This document shows positions 1 through 7,268 of a stretch of 64,000 bases of DNA, piece after piece. Source of the DNA: Erythrobacter sp. (GTDB lineage: Bacteria; Pseudomonadota; Alphaproteobacteria; Sphingomonadales; Sphingomonadaceae); NCBI GenBank assembly GCA_025698865.1, contig JAILWQ010000007.1:1-64000 (forward strand), read 5' to 3'. Made by a program: the position numbers and the translations under genes. The number at the start of each line of letters is the position of its first letter. Position 1 is the stretch's first letter. Below the pieces are notes generated by a model. The model was not told the DNA's origin. It did no database searches and saw only the letters and a program-made list of their open reading frames with translations.

Positions 1-139
1 ATCTGCTCTTCTGAAAACCTCGTTCTCTTCATCTCGTCCGTCCTTCTGTCAGGGCCGGACTCTAATCGAGACTGGAGGAAAATCAGGGGGTCACGTCAGT
101 CGCCAAGAGGTTCGATCGGGACACACAGGGGCGTGTAAT
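1..139. other. Left edge, upstream of the HTH-peptidase gene
   Basis: This is short sequence before the chosen start of the HTH-HEIGH gene. The reading frame of that gene stays open all the way to the window edge without a stop, so a longer protein beginning outside the window cannot be excluded. The translated stretch looks Ser/Arg/Gly-rich and not like a folded domain, so I read it as non-coding leader. A GGAGGA-like purine run lies at about 74-79, too far from the start at 140 to be its obvious ribosome site. No other feature was seen. Confidence 0.4.
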
Positions 140-1291
140 TTGGTCGAGCGTAACGAGATTGAAACTGGTAACGATGTCGAGGGTGCGTTGAAGGAAGGGC
201 AGACATTTACGCCTGACTGGTTCTCGAAGCCTGGCGACTCGCTGCGCGTATTGATGCTTCGGCAAAACCTCACTGCCCAAGACATTGCCAGCCGCTTGAA
301 CGGCGGCATGGCCACGCTCCGTGGCCTCCTCGATGGATCTAGCGCCGTAGATAAGGAGCATGCGACGGCACTTGCTGGCATAGCAGGCGGCACCCCATCG
401 TTCTGGCTCAAGCGCCAAGAGCAGTATGAGTCAGCGCTCGAACGAGCGGTCGATCGCGCTACGGCAGTGGAAGCCGATGACTGGCTCATGATTCCCGTCC
501 CTGGGAAAAAGCCGAAAGGCCGACTGACCTCAGAAAAGCACCGGGATGAAGTGCGTCGACGCCTGAAATTCTTCAATGTCGGTACCATGGACGCTTGGCA
601 GGCCCGTTACGGAAAGATCTGCACCAACACACTCTTCCGCATGACGACGGCATTCGATTCGGATGATGGCGCCGTGCTCATGTGGTTGCGCGATGGCGAA
701 CTGAGTTCCGATCTTGTCTCCACTAAGCCGTGGAATCCTGAAAACCTGCAGGATCGGCTCAACGCGATCCGCAAGCTGTCGAAGCTGAAGCGCCCGGAGG
801 CGTTTCTGCCCAAGCTTAAAGAATTGTGCGCGGAAGCCGGCGTTGCTGTTGTCGCTAAAAAAGCGCCGCCAGGGTGCCGAGCTTCCGGCGCAAGCCGCCT
901 AGTCGCCCCCGACAAAGCCATGATGCTGCTCAGCTTTCGTGGCCGGTCCGACGACACGTTTTGGTTCACCGTATTTCACGAGATCGGCCATCTCATACTG
1001 CACGGTGCTCAAACTTTCGTCGATGCGGATATGGGGAAGCACGATGTTGACGAAAGTGAACGAGAGGCGAATGAGTTCGCCTCAGACCTCATCGTCCCCA
1101 GAGCGCGCAGGGAAGAGTTCGAACACCTTCCCGCTGAAAAGTACGAGGTGACCCGCTTTAGCGTTTCAGTCGGTGTATCTCCGGGACTGACCGTCGGTCA
1201 GATGCAGCATCGTGACATGATCAAGACTGATCAGCTCAATTTCCTCAAGCGCCGATGGCGATGGGACGAACTGGCCAGGGTGATGGACTAG
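140..1291 (+). CDS. HigA-like HTH domain fused to ImmA/IrrE-type HEIGH zinc metallopeptidase
   Basis: The protein has 383 residues from a TTG start. Residues about 31-95 match the XRE/HigA helix-turn-helix pattern (PGDSLRVLM, LTAQDIASRL, then SFWLKRQEQYE, the usual end of HigA antitoxins). The C-terminal half carries the zinc signature HEIGH at 280-284, with E309 in EREANEFASDLIVP as the likely third ligand, as in ImmA/IrrE peptidases. Proteins of this build usually bind operator DNA and cleave or sense a partner, often a repressor, in mobile elements. It converges on the pyrophosphorylase-like gene with a gap of only 17 bases, so the three genes probably travel together. The codons are less GC-rich than the rest of the window. 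The start is uncertain because the frame is open to the window edge. The family assignment is firm; a role as switch or sensor for the neighbouring operon is inference. Confidence 0.85.
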   Translation: MVERNEIETGNDVEGALKEGQTFTPDWFSKPGDSLRVLMLRQNLTAQDIASRLNGGMATLRGLLDGSSAVDKEHATALAGIAGGTPSFWLKRQEQYESALERAVDRATAVEADDWLMIPVPGKKPKGRLTSEKHRDEVRRRLKFFNVGTMDAWQARYGKICTNTLFRMTTAFDSDDGAVLMWLRDGELSSDLVSTKPWNPENLQDRLNAIRKLSKLKRPEAFLPKLKELCAEAGVAVVAKKAPPGCRASGASRLVAPDKAMMLLSFRGRSDDTFWFTVFHEIGHLILHGAQTFVDADMGKHDVDESEREANEFASDLIVPRARREEFEHLPAEKYEVTRFSVSVGVSPGLTVGQMQHRDMIKTDQLNFLKRRWRWDELARVMD

Positions 1292-1308
1292 GGGTACCTC
1301 TCAAGAGG

Positions 1309-2241
1309 TCAGCCCACATAGTGAACAAAGCGCTTCGGGCTTTTCTGCCAATTGCACAGTGCGTCTTCCATGACCGTCATTCCGACTTTCACGCGTGTGT
1401 CCAGCACATCCAGCGCCTGCTGAACCGCCTGATGGCGGCTGCCGCTGGTTCGCGAGCCATCGAGGAGAAGACGCGCGCCCCTTCCTGGACCGGTCGCTCC
1501 ATTGAGGTAGGCGGAACCAGCTTCTATTGGTGCAAGGCGATACCTACCGATGAGAGATAGGTAGTCGAACTTTGCCAAGCGGCCGAACGAATTGATCTCA
1601 AGGCGCTTGTACAAATAGTCGAAGATGGTGTGCGGATCGTTCCCTGCCGCAACGACAGCGTCAGCAAAAAACGCCGCATGTCCACCCGGGCCAATCCATG
1701 CAAGATAGTCTGCGACAGTACGCTGCATCGAGCGGTTCGCGTTCGGGCGCAGGCTCTCGTACTTGCGGTGGTTCCCAAAATTGCCGCCGATGTTCATCCA
1801 ATTCGCTGTAAGCCAATTGTGGAAGACAGCAGGGTTGGCGGAAACAGTTGACCAATTCCAGATCCCGGCGCCAAGTTGCCCATAGACATCTTGAAGGCGC
1901 CGCCAGCCGGAACGAGGGTGGCGGGCAAAGTGCGTCATCAGGAAAATAAGCCAGCCAGCCTTGTCAACATCGCCTTGCTGCATGTGGAAAGCGACGGCCC
2001 GTTCAGCGTCAAATGACCTGTGATTGGGGTCAGCGCGGCTCGCTAAGATCGTACCACGTTGAACCACCCGGTAATAATCTTCGCGCCGCAAGCTAGCGAT
2101 GAACTGCTTGGCTAGAGTGTCAATGGTTTCGTCGGTTGGCAGTCCCTTGAGCCCTTGGGCTGCCTTCGCAGCCCTTAGTTCAGTGACAAGGCGTTGGTGT
2201 TCGGCATTGCGCGACGGCCACATTGGCAGTTCGATCCTCAA
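1309..2241 (-). CDS. Alpha-glutamyl/putrescinyl-thymine pyrophosphorylase-like protein (clade 3 type)
   Basis: The 310-residue protein starts at TTG, which overlaps the stop of the upstream thymidylate-synthase-like gene (TTGA), so the two are translationally coupled; an in-frame ATG lies six codons later at 2223. Blocks I recognise from the pyrophosphorylase-like family predicted in DNA-hypermodification gene clusters are WLIFLMTHFARH (97-108), GWRRLQDVYG (112-121), FGNHRKYESL (155-164), FGRLAKFDYL (219-228), YLNGATGPGRGARLL (245-259) and a C-terminal EDALCNWQKSP. Well-studied relatives act on phosphorylated 5-hydroxymethyluracil in phage DNA and replace the pyrophosphate with an amine or amino acid. 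No base kinase gene lies nearby, so the substrate here is unknown. The family call comes from motif memory, not a search. Confidence 0.72.
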   Translation of the reverse strand: MRIELPMWPSRNAEHQRLVTELRAAKAAQGLKGLPTDETIDTLAKQFIASLRREDYYRVVQRGTILASRADPNHRSFDAERAVAFHMQQGDVDKAGWLIFLMTHFARHPRSGWRRLQDVYGQLGAGIWNWSTVSANPAVFHNWLTANWMNIGGNFGNHRKYESLRPNANRSMQRTVADYLAWIGPGGHAAFFADAVVAAGNDPHTIFDYLYKRLEINSFGRLAKFDYLSLIGRYRLAPIEAGSAYLNGATGPGRGARLLLDGSRTSGSRHQAVQQALDVLDTRVKVGMTVMEDALCNWQKSPKRFVHYVG

Positions 2242-3227
2242 GCTGTCGGGGGTTCGCCCTTGCCGGTTGCACGGCTCCGCAGATGCAGTCTGCCATCCAA
2301 GTATGAGCCGTAGGAATTATAGGCAAGCTCGGCCTTTAATTCCTTCAAGCGCGCTGCGTAGTCGGACACCCACTCCCGTGCCCAGAAGGCTTGCAGCAGC
2401 CGAACGATATCCGCCCAGTACGGATCGGTGATCTCGTCCGCTGCTGCTAAGTTCTCACCAGCCCGCAGTCGACGCTCGATCTGAAGCAAGCGATCTACCA
2501 TGTCGAATGGGTTTCCAGCCGGCATTGGCGGCATCTCTCGGGTTTGTTGAAAACCCTCGACGATGTAGCTCTTCATTTCGTCCAACCTGTCTTCGTAGAC
2601 ATGCATGCTGCCGACGTACTGATGATACTCTCCCAATTCTATACCTAGCCGCCTAGCCATCATCTCCTGGATCATCGTGAAGCAGAACACGTCATGGGGC
2701 AGGCCGAAATATGCATCGTTTGAGCGAAGCGTAACGGACATGTGGAGATGCTCGTCTCGTAGATGGAATTGAATGGTCGTCGTGCAGGGAATTTCCCTGT
2801 GCCTCGTCGAGATGTCTTCGGCGTTGAAGAGCTGGATAACCGCACGTCGCGATCCAGGGTTATCGGTAAGAAGTTGGTGGATGCTGTCGAACTGATTGAT
2901 GCCGCCGCGCAGATTGAGCAGTCGCGGACCGTAAGCCCCCTCTAAGGTTCCATCGACTGCATCGTCAGCATATCGACCAACATACGGCTCAATGAAATCC
3001 AAACTATCGCAGCCGCTCAAGTACCAGAGCAGTTCGCCTAAAGCGCTGAAGGGCTTTCCTCGGTTCTCGGAGATACTGATACGCGCACGCGGCTTGGCTA
3101 TCTTCAGGGTTACGCTGAGGAGCTCACGAGTATCGCCTCGCGTACCAGTGTGCTTTTTACCATCCTCAGCCAGCGCGCCGTAAAGTTTGTGCAAAACCGT
3201 ATCGAGGCTGTCACCAGTGAATTGCAT
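2238..3227 (-). CDS. Thymidylate-synthase-fold enzyme with dCMP-hydroxymethylase-like active site
   Basis: The protein has 329 residues and shows the thymidylate synthase core: ELLWYLSG (65-72, catalytic Glu65), GAYGPRLLN (98-105), SRRAVIQLF (126-134), the nucleophile Cys148 in IPCTT, RSNDAYFGLP (168-177) and GSMHVYEDRL (206-215). Position 179, in GLPHDVF, is Asp where canonical ThyA has the uracil-recognising Asn. In T4 dCMP hydroxymethylase the same change selects cytosine, so dCMP or a modified cytosine nucleotide is a plausible substrate; this is inference. It is the first gene of a two-gene operon with the pyrophosphorylase-like protein, and together they suggest synthesis of a hydroxymethylated or otherwise modified pyrimidine. 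Databases often label this clade simply thymidylate synthase, and the gene may be mis-called as the housekeeping ThyA. Base composition is AT-richer than the backbone. Confidence 0.85.
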   Translation of the reverse strand: MQFTGDSLDTVLHKLYGALAEDGKKHTGTRGDTRELLSVTLKIAKPRARISISENRGKPFSALGELLWYLSGCDSLDFIEPYVGRYADDAVDGTLEGAYGPRLLNLRGGINQFDSIHQLLTDNPGSRRAVIQLFNAEDISTRHREIPCTTTIQFHLRDEHLHMSVTLRSNDAYFGLPHDVFCFTMIQEMMARRLGIELGEYHQYVGSMHVYEDRLDEMKSYIVEGFQQTREMPPMPAGNPFDMVDRLLQIERRLRAGENLAAADEITDPYWADIVRLLQAFWAREWVSDYAARLKELKAELAYNSYGSYLDGRLHLRSRATGKGEPPTA

Positions 3228-3751
3228 GATTGCTCGTCCGCAGAGCCGACGCCCCTACTCATGTTCCCACGCCAACTTCCAACGAACAAGGACTTAGGTC
3301 AACACTCTATTCGTCGAATAGTGTTTGAGATCTCCACAGACACTTTTGCTACCAACGAATTTATTGACCTAAACGAGGTGCTGGCAACCTCCTCCGGTTA
3401 CATCTGTATGACCGACGGTCTATAAGCCCCATAGCCGTCGGCGACAATTCAGGCGACAGAAGGCAGTATTGGGGTATCTGAAGGGAAGCGCTGAATTCGC
3501 GCCGGTTCGCGGCCTCGGACCGCGCATTGATTCGCTCGGGTCCTGAGTTTGCAGTTTTCGATGTCCTAAATCAAACAGGTCGGTTATCGACCAGTTCGAT
3601 AGCGACCTTTCGGCGCTGCAAATGCTCTCACGGAGCATTCTTTGCGAACATTTAGGTGTTCTAGGCGCATCGTTTGCAAAGTCGGCGGATCACCAAATGC
3701 ACGCATCAAGAGGGTGAGCGGAGCGGGCATCCTGCAAACGGACAGTCTCCC
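3228..3751. other. Intergenic region between the accessory island and panC
   Basis: This is 524 bases without a convincing gene. The first 150 bases are AT-rich and hold the inverted repeats described separately, presumably the promoter/operator of the two-gene operon reading leftwards. From about 3420 to 3700 the composition moves towards that of the chromosome. Short open frames exist on both strands, but none has a recognisable protein, coding bias or ribosome site. No tRNA or attachment-site duplication was recognised at this island edge. Confidence 0.5.
3294..3372. promoter_or_regulatory. Nested inverted repeats upstream of the two-gene modification operon
   Basis: TATTCG-T-CGAATA at 3308-3320 is a perfect odd palindrome. 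It sits inside a longer imperfect dyad, AACACT at 3301-3306 against AGTGTT at 3320-3325. A second pair, TTAGGTCAA at 3294-3302 and TTGACCTAA at 3364-3372, is a perfect 9-base inverted repeat 61 bases apart. The dyad centre lies about 85 bases before the ATG of the thymidylate-synthase-like gene, a natural operator position. Binding by the island's HTH protein is inference. Confidence 0.5.
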
Positions 3752-4621
3752 TCAATCCTGCTCCCCGGCGACCGGCATGTTGTCGATGAGCCGCGTGCCC
3801 CCGATCCGTGCGGCGACGAACAGGCGGGCCCTGCCGGTGTCGTCGCCATTGGCGAGCGGGACAAGCGTGTCCGCGTCCCGCAATTCGGCGTAGTCGACAC
3901 TGGTGAACCCGGCGACCGACAGCGCCTCGTGCAGGTTTCTAAGCGCACGGTCCGCCTCCGCACCGCTCCCGATCACGGCGATCGCATCGCGCATGGCGCG
4001 GGGCAGCGCGGCGGCGGCTTGGCGCTGCTCGGCCGAGAGGTAGGCGTTGCGGCTGCTCATCGCCAGGCCGTCGCTTTCGCGCACGATGCCGACGCCGTGG
4101 ATCGCCTCTGCCTGCGGGAAGGACAGGTCGAGATCGCGGGTCATCCGCCGGATGACGGCGAGTTGCTGCCAGTCCTTCTCGCCGAAGAACGCCATGTCCG
4201 GACGGACCTGATTGAACAGCTTGCAGACCACGGTCGCGACCCCGTCGAAATGGCCCGGCCGGTCGGCCCCGCACAGACCCTCGCTCACTCCCGCGACGGA
4301 GATATTGGTGGCGTAGCCCGGTGGATACATCGCGTCGGCGTCGGGCGCCCACAGCAGCGCCACGCCCTCGCGCTCGAGCAGTTCGCTGTCGCGCGCGAGC
4401 TGGCGGGGATAGGCATCGAGATCCTCGTTCGCGCCGAACTGGCGCGGATTGACGAAGATCGACACCGCGACGTGGTCCGCCCGCGCCGCCGCCTCTCGCA
4501 CCAGCGTCAGGTGTCCCTCATGCAGCGCGCCCATGGTCGGCACCAGCGCCACGGTCTTTCCCCCGGCGCGCAGGCCTTCCACGGCGGTTCTCAACGGATC
4601 GAGACGAGAGACGGTTTGCAC
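3752..4621 (-). CDS. panC: Pantothenate synthetase
   Basis: It joins pantoate and beta-alanine with ATP to make pantothenate, the coenzyme A precursor, in the cytoplasm. The 289-residue protein, about the usual family length, shows PTMGALHEGH (28-37, nucleotide-binding), SIFVNPRQFG, the FGEKDWQQLAVIRRM segment and SSRNAYLS. I chose the GTG at 4621 because an AAGGGGA ribosome site lies about eight bases upstream and it gives the usual N-terminus. A TTG at 4672 would add 17 residues that do not look like the family. The gene is divergent from mipZ with about 80 bases between them. Pantoate-forming genes are not in the window. Confidence 0.96.
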   Translation of the reverse strand: MQTVSRLDPLRTAVEGLRAGGKTVALVPTMGALHEGHLTLVREAAARADHVAVSIFVNPRQFGANEDLDAYPRQLARDSELLEREGVALLWAPDADAMYPPGYATNISVAGVSEGLCGADRPGHFDGVATVVCKLFNQVRPDMAFFGEKDWQQLAVIRRMTRDLDLSFPQAEAIHGVGIVRESDGLAMSSRNAYLSAEQRQAAAALPRAMRDAIAVIGSGAEADRALRNLHEALSVAGFTSVDYAELRDADTLVPLANGDDTGRARLFVAARIGGTRLIDNMPVAGEQD

Positions 4622-4704
4622 GCTGGGTTCCCCTTGGATAGAGCATCGGCACGACGTCCTAGCCCCCTGCAAGGCGTCCGCAAGACCTCGTCCGGGAAAA
4701 TCAC

Positions 4705-5511
4705 GTGACCTCTCAGCGCCCCCATCGCATCACTTTCGCCAACGAAAAGGGCGGCACCGGCAAGTCGACCACGGCGGTCCACATCGCCGTCGCGCTGGCC
4801 CATCAGGGCAAGCGGGTCGCCGCCTTCGACCTCGACCACCGCCAGCGGACCATGGACCGTTACTTCGAGAACCGGGCCGAGACGGCGCAGAAGCGCGGCA
4901 TCGAGCTGCCCACAGCGCAATGCCAGGTCGTCGAAGGGCTGGATGCCGGCGAATTCGAAGCCAGGGTGGCCGAGCTGGCCGATGGCGTCGACTTCATCCT
5001 GGTCGACACGCCGGGCCGCGACGACGAACTCTCGCGCCACTGCGCCGCGCAGGCCGACACGCTGGTCACGCCGATGAACGACAGCTTCGTCGATTTCGAC
5101 CTGATCGGGCAGGTCGAGGGCGAGAGCTTCAAGGTGAAGAAGCTGTCCTTCTATGCCGAACTCATCTGGGAGGCGCGGATCAAGCGCGGCCGCAGCCAGA
5201 TCGAGGAGGGGCGGCGCGAGATGGACTGGGTCGTGGTGCGCAACCGCACCGGCTACACCGAGGCGCGCAACATGGCGCGCATCGAGAAGGCGCTGGGCGA
5301 AATGGCCCGCCGCGTCGGCTTCCGCACCGCCAAGGGGCTGTCCGAACGCGTGATCTATCGCGAGCTCTTCCCCTCGGGCCTGACGCTGCTCGACAAGGGG
5401 CAGCTGGGCGAGCTCGGCACCAGCCATCTGGTCGCGCGGCAGGAATTGCGGGAACTGGTCGCCAATCTGCGGCTTCCCGGAATGATGCAGAGCGAAACCA
5501 AGGCGGCATGA
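4705..5511 (+). CDS. mipZ: Division-plane positioning ATPase MipZ (ParA family)
   Basis: MipZ is a ParA-like ATPase of alphaproteobacteria that forms a gradient from the poles, via ParB, and inhibits FtsZ assembly away from midcell. The 268-residue protein starts at GTG and has the deviant Walker A motif NEKGGTGKSTTA (13-24), the FDLDHRQRTMDRYFENR segment (41-57) typical of MipZ, and Walker B ending in VDTPGRDD (100-107). The length fits the family. Its stop overlaps the start of the J-domain gene (ATGA). It could be called a generic ParA, but the DLDxRQRT block favours MipZ. Confidence 0.9.
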   Translation: MTSQRPHRITFANEKGGTGKSTTAVHIAVALAHQGKRVAAFDLDHRQRTMDRYFENRAETAQKRGIELPTAQCQVVEGLDAGEFEARVAELADGVDFILVDTPGRDDELSRHCAAQADTLVTPMNDSFVDFDLIGQVEGESFKVKKLSFYAELIWEARIKRGRSQIEEGRREMDWVVVRNRTGYTEARNMARIEKALGEMARRVGFRTAKGLSERVIYRELFPSGLTLLDKGQLGELGTSHLVARQELRELVANLRLPGMMQSETKAA

Positions 5512-5810
5512 TCAAATTCGCCGCCATTCTTCTTCTGGCGGCACTGGCCTGTCGCTGGATCTTCGGGCGGTGGCCGTGGGATTATCTCCGCGCCCCGGAC
5601 GGCCGCGTGAATGATCGTGTGCGCGCACAACGAATGCTGGGCGTATCGCACAGCGCCGGTGCCGACGACATCCGCGAGGCCCATCGGCGGATGGCCGCGC
5701 GCCTCCACCCCGATCGCGGAGGGAGCGATGCGCGGCTTGCCGAAATCAACGCGGCGCGCGACCTGCTTCTGCAAGACACCTCTCAACTGGGACAGACCGA
5801 CAGACCATGA
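5508..5810 (+). CDS. Membrane-anchored small J-domain protein (DnaJ/TIM14-like)
   Basis: The 100-residue protein has one N-terminal transmembrane helix (about 3-20), then a compact J domain ending the chain, with the essential HPD at 67-69 in RLHPDRGG. This layout resembles Pam18/TIM14-type and small alphaproteobacterial J proteins that stimulate an Hsp70 at the membrane. It overlaps mipZ upstream (ATGA) and the phosphohexomutase downstream (ATGA), so all three are translated as a coupled operon. The partner Hsp70 and the client are unknown. Assigned from the HPD motif and topology. Confidence 0.88.
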   Translation: MIKFAAILLLAALACRWIFGRWPWDYLRAPDGRVNDRVRAQRMLGVSHSAGADDIREAHRRMAARLHPDRGGSDARLAEINAARDLLLQDTSQLGQTDRP

Positions 5811-7210
5811 GCCATCAATTCCACTCCACCGTCCTGCGCGAATACGACATTCGCGGCATTATCGGCGAAACGCTGGGTCCGGACGATGCCCGCGCCATCG
5901 GCCGCAGCTTCGGCTCGATGCTGCGCGAGGCGGGCGGCAGCAGGGTCGTGGTCGGTTACGACGGGCGGGTAAGCTCCCCGACGCTAGAGCACGCGCTGGT
6001 CGAAGGACTGACCGCGAGCGGCTGCGACGCGGTGCGGATCGGCCTCGGCCCGACGCCGATGCTCTATTTCGCGGAAGCCTCAGCCGAGGACGTGGACGGC
6101 GGCATTCAGATAACAGGCAGCCACAATCCCGCCAATTACAACGGCTTCAAGATGGTCTTTCAGGGCCGCCCGTTTTACGGCGCGGATATCCAGCGGCTCG
6201 GCGAGCGGGCCGCGGCGGGCGAATGGCTCGACGGGGCGGGCAGCGCGGAAGAGCGGGACGTCTTCGGCGACTACATCGATCGCCTGCTGACCGGGCTCGA
6301 CGGGATAGACCGCGCCTCGCTGGAGGGGCTGCGGGTGGGCTGGGACGCCGGCAACGGCGCGGCCGGGCCCGCGCTCGAAGCGCTCGCCGCGCGCCTGCCG
6401 GGCGAACATCATCTGCTGTTTACCGAGGTCGATGGCAATTTCCCCAATCATCATCCCGATCCGACGGTGGAGGCCAATCTCGCCGATCTGCGCGCGCTGG
6501 TCGCGGAGAAGAACCTCGATTTCGGGGTGGCTTTCGACGGCGACGGCGACCGGATCGGGGCGATCGACGGCGAGGGCCGGGTGATCTGGGGCGACCAGCT
6601 GCTGATGATCTACGCCGAGGACTGCCTCGACCGGCATCCGGGCGCCACGATCATCGCCGATGTGAAGGCCAGCCGCGCCCTGTTCGAGCGGGTCGAGCAA
6701 TGCGGCGGCAAGCCGCTGATGTGGAAGACCGGCCACTCGCTGATAAAGTCCAAAATGAAGGAAACGGGCAGCCCGCTTGCCGGCGAGATGAGCGGTCACG
6801 TCTTCTTCGCCGACGATTATTACGGCTATGATGATGCGCTCTACGCCGGCGTCCGGCTGATCGCGGCGGCGGCGCGGCTGGGCAAGTCCGTCACCGAACT
6901 GCGCAGCGCCATGCCAGCCATGGTCAACACGCCCGAGCTGCGCTTCCAAGTCGACGAGGAACGCAAGTTCGCCGCGATCGAGGAGGTCAAGGCACGCCTT
7001 GCCGACAGCCCCGACGATGTCGACGGCACGGATGGTGTGCGCGTGACCAATTCGGACGGCTGGTGGCTGCTGCGCGCCTCGAACACGCAGGACGTGCTGG
7101 TCGCCCGCGCGGAGAGCGAGACCGAGGAAGGGCTGGCACGGCTGGTCGCGCAGATCGACGAGCAGCTGGAACTGAGCGGCCTAGAGCGCGGGGAAAGCGT
7201 AGGCCATTAA
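5807..7210 (+). CDS. Phosphomannomutase/phosphoglucomutase
   Basis: It interconverts hexose 1- and 6-phosphates for sugar-nucleotide and surface polysaccharide synthesis. The 467-residue protein has the alpha-D-phosphohexomutase layout: the phosphoserine loop TGSHNPANYNGFK with Ser105, the metal loop DGDGDR (244-249), the sugar-binding GEMSGH (326-331) and a C-terminal phosphate-contacting domain (RASNTQDVLVARAES). It matches the ManB/AlgC-type dual-specificity enzymes rather than GlmM. It is the third gene of the coupled mipZ operon, and a strong hairpin follows at once. Confidence 0.92.
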   Translation: MSHQFHSTVLREYDIRGIIGETLGPDDARAIGRSFGSMLREAGGSRVVVGYDGRVSSPTLEHALVEGLTASGCDAVRIGLGPTPMLYFAEASAEDVDGGIQITGSHNPANYNGFKMVFQGRPFYGADIQRLGERAAAGEWLDGAGSAEERDVFGDYIDRLLTGLDGIDRASLEGLRVGWDAGNGAAGPALEALAARLPGEHHLLFTEVDGNFPNHHPDPTVEANLADLRALVAEKNLDFGVAFDGDGDRIGAIDGEGRVIWGDQLLMIYAEDCLDRHPGATIIADVKASRALFERVEQCGGKPLMWKTGHSLIKSKMKETGSPLAGEMSGHVFFADDYYGYDDALYAGVRLIAAAARLGKSVTELRSAMPAMVNTPELRFQVDEERKFAAIEEVKARLADSPDDVDGTDGVRVTNSDGWWLLRASNTQDVLVARAESETEEGLARLVAQIDEQLELSGLERGESVGH

Positions 7211-7215
7211 ATGAA

Positions 7216-7243
7216 AAGGGCTCCGCCTTTCGGTGGAGCCCTT
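7216..7243. terminator. Bidirectional hairpin terminator between phosphohexomutase and BON genes
   Basis: AAGGGCTCC (7216-7224) and GGAGCCCTT (7235-7243) form a perfect 9-bp stem. It lies between two convergent genes, with A residues on the left and a short T run on the right, and so can serve both. Confidence 0.75.
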
Positions 7244-7268
7244 CCGGTCGATCGGGTCGAAACCCGGA

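Noticed and set aside
140..1291. A classical two-gene toxin-antitoxin locus
   Set aside because: The HigA-like domain is fused to a metallopeptidase and no small HigB- or RES-type toxin frame is adjacent.
1292..1308. Palindrome between the two convergent island genes as a terminator
   Set aside because: ACCTCT and AGAGGT flank only two bases, too small a loop for a stable hairpin, and there is no T run.
2238..3227. Housekeeping thymidylate synthase ThyA
   Set aside because: The uracil-recognition Asn is Asp, the sequence blocks differ from ThyA, no folA follows, and it is coupled to a modification-type gene.
3228..3751. tRNA gene or att site bounding the island
   Set aside because: No cloverleaf-like sequence or flanking direct repeat could be recognised by eye; the left boundary is outside the window.
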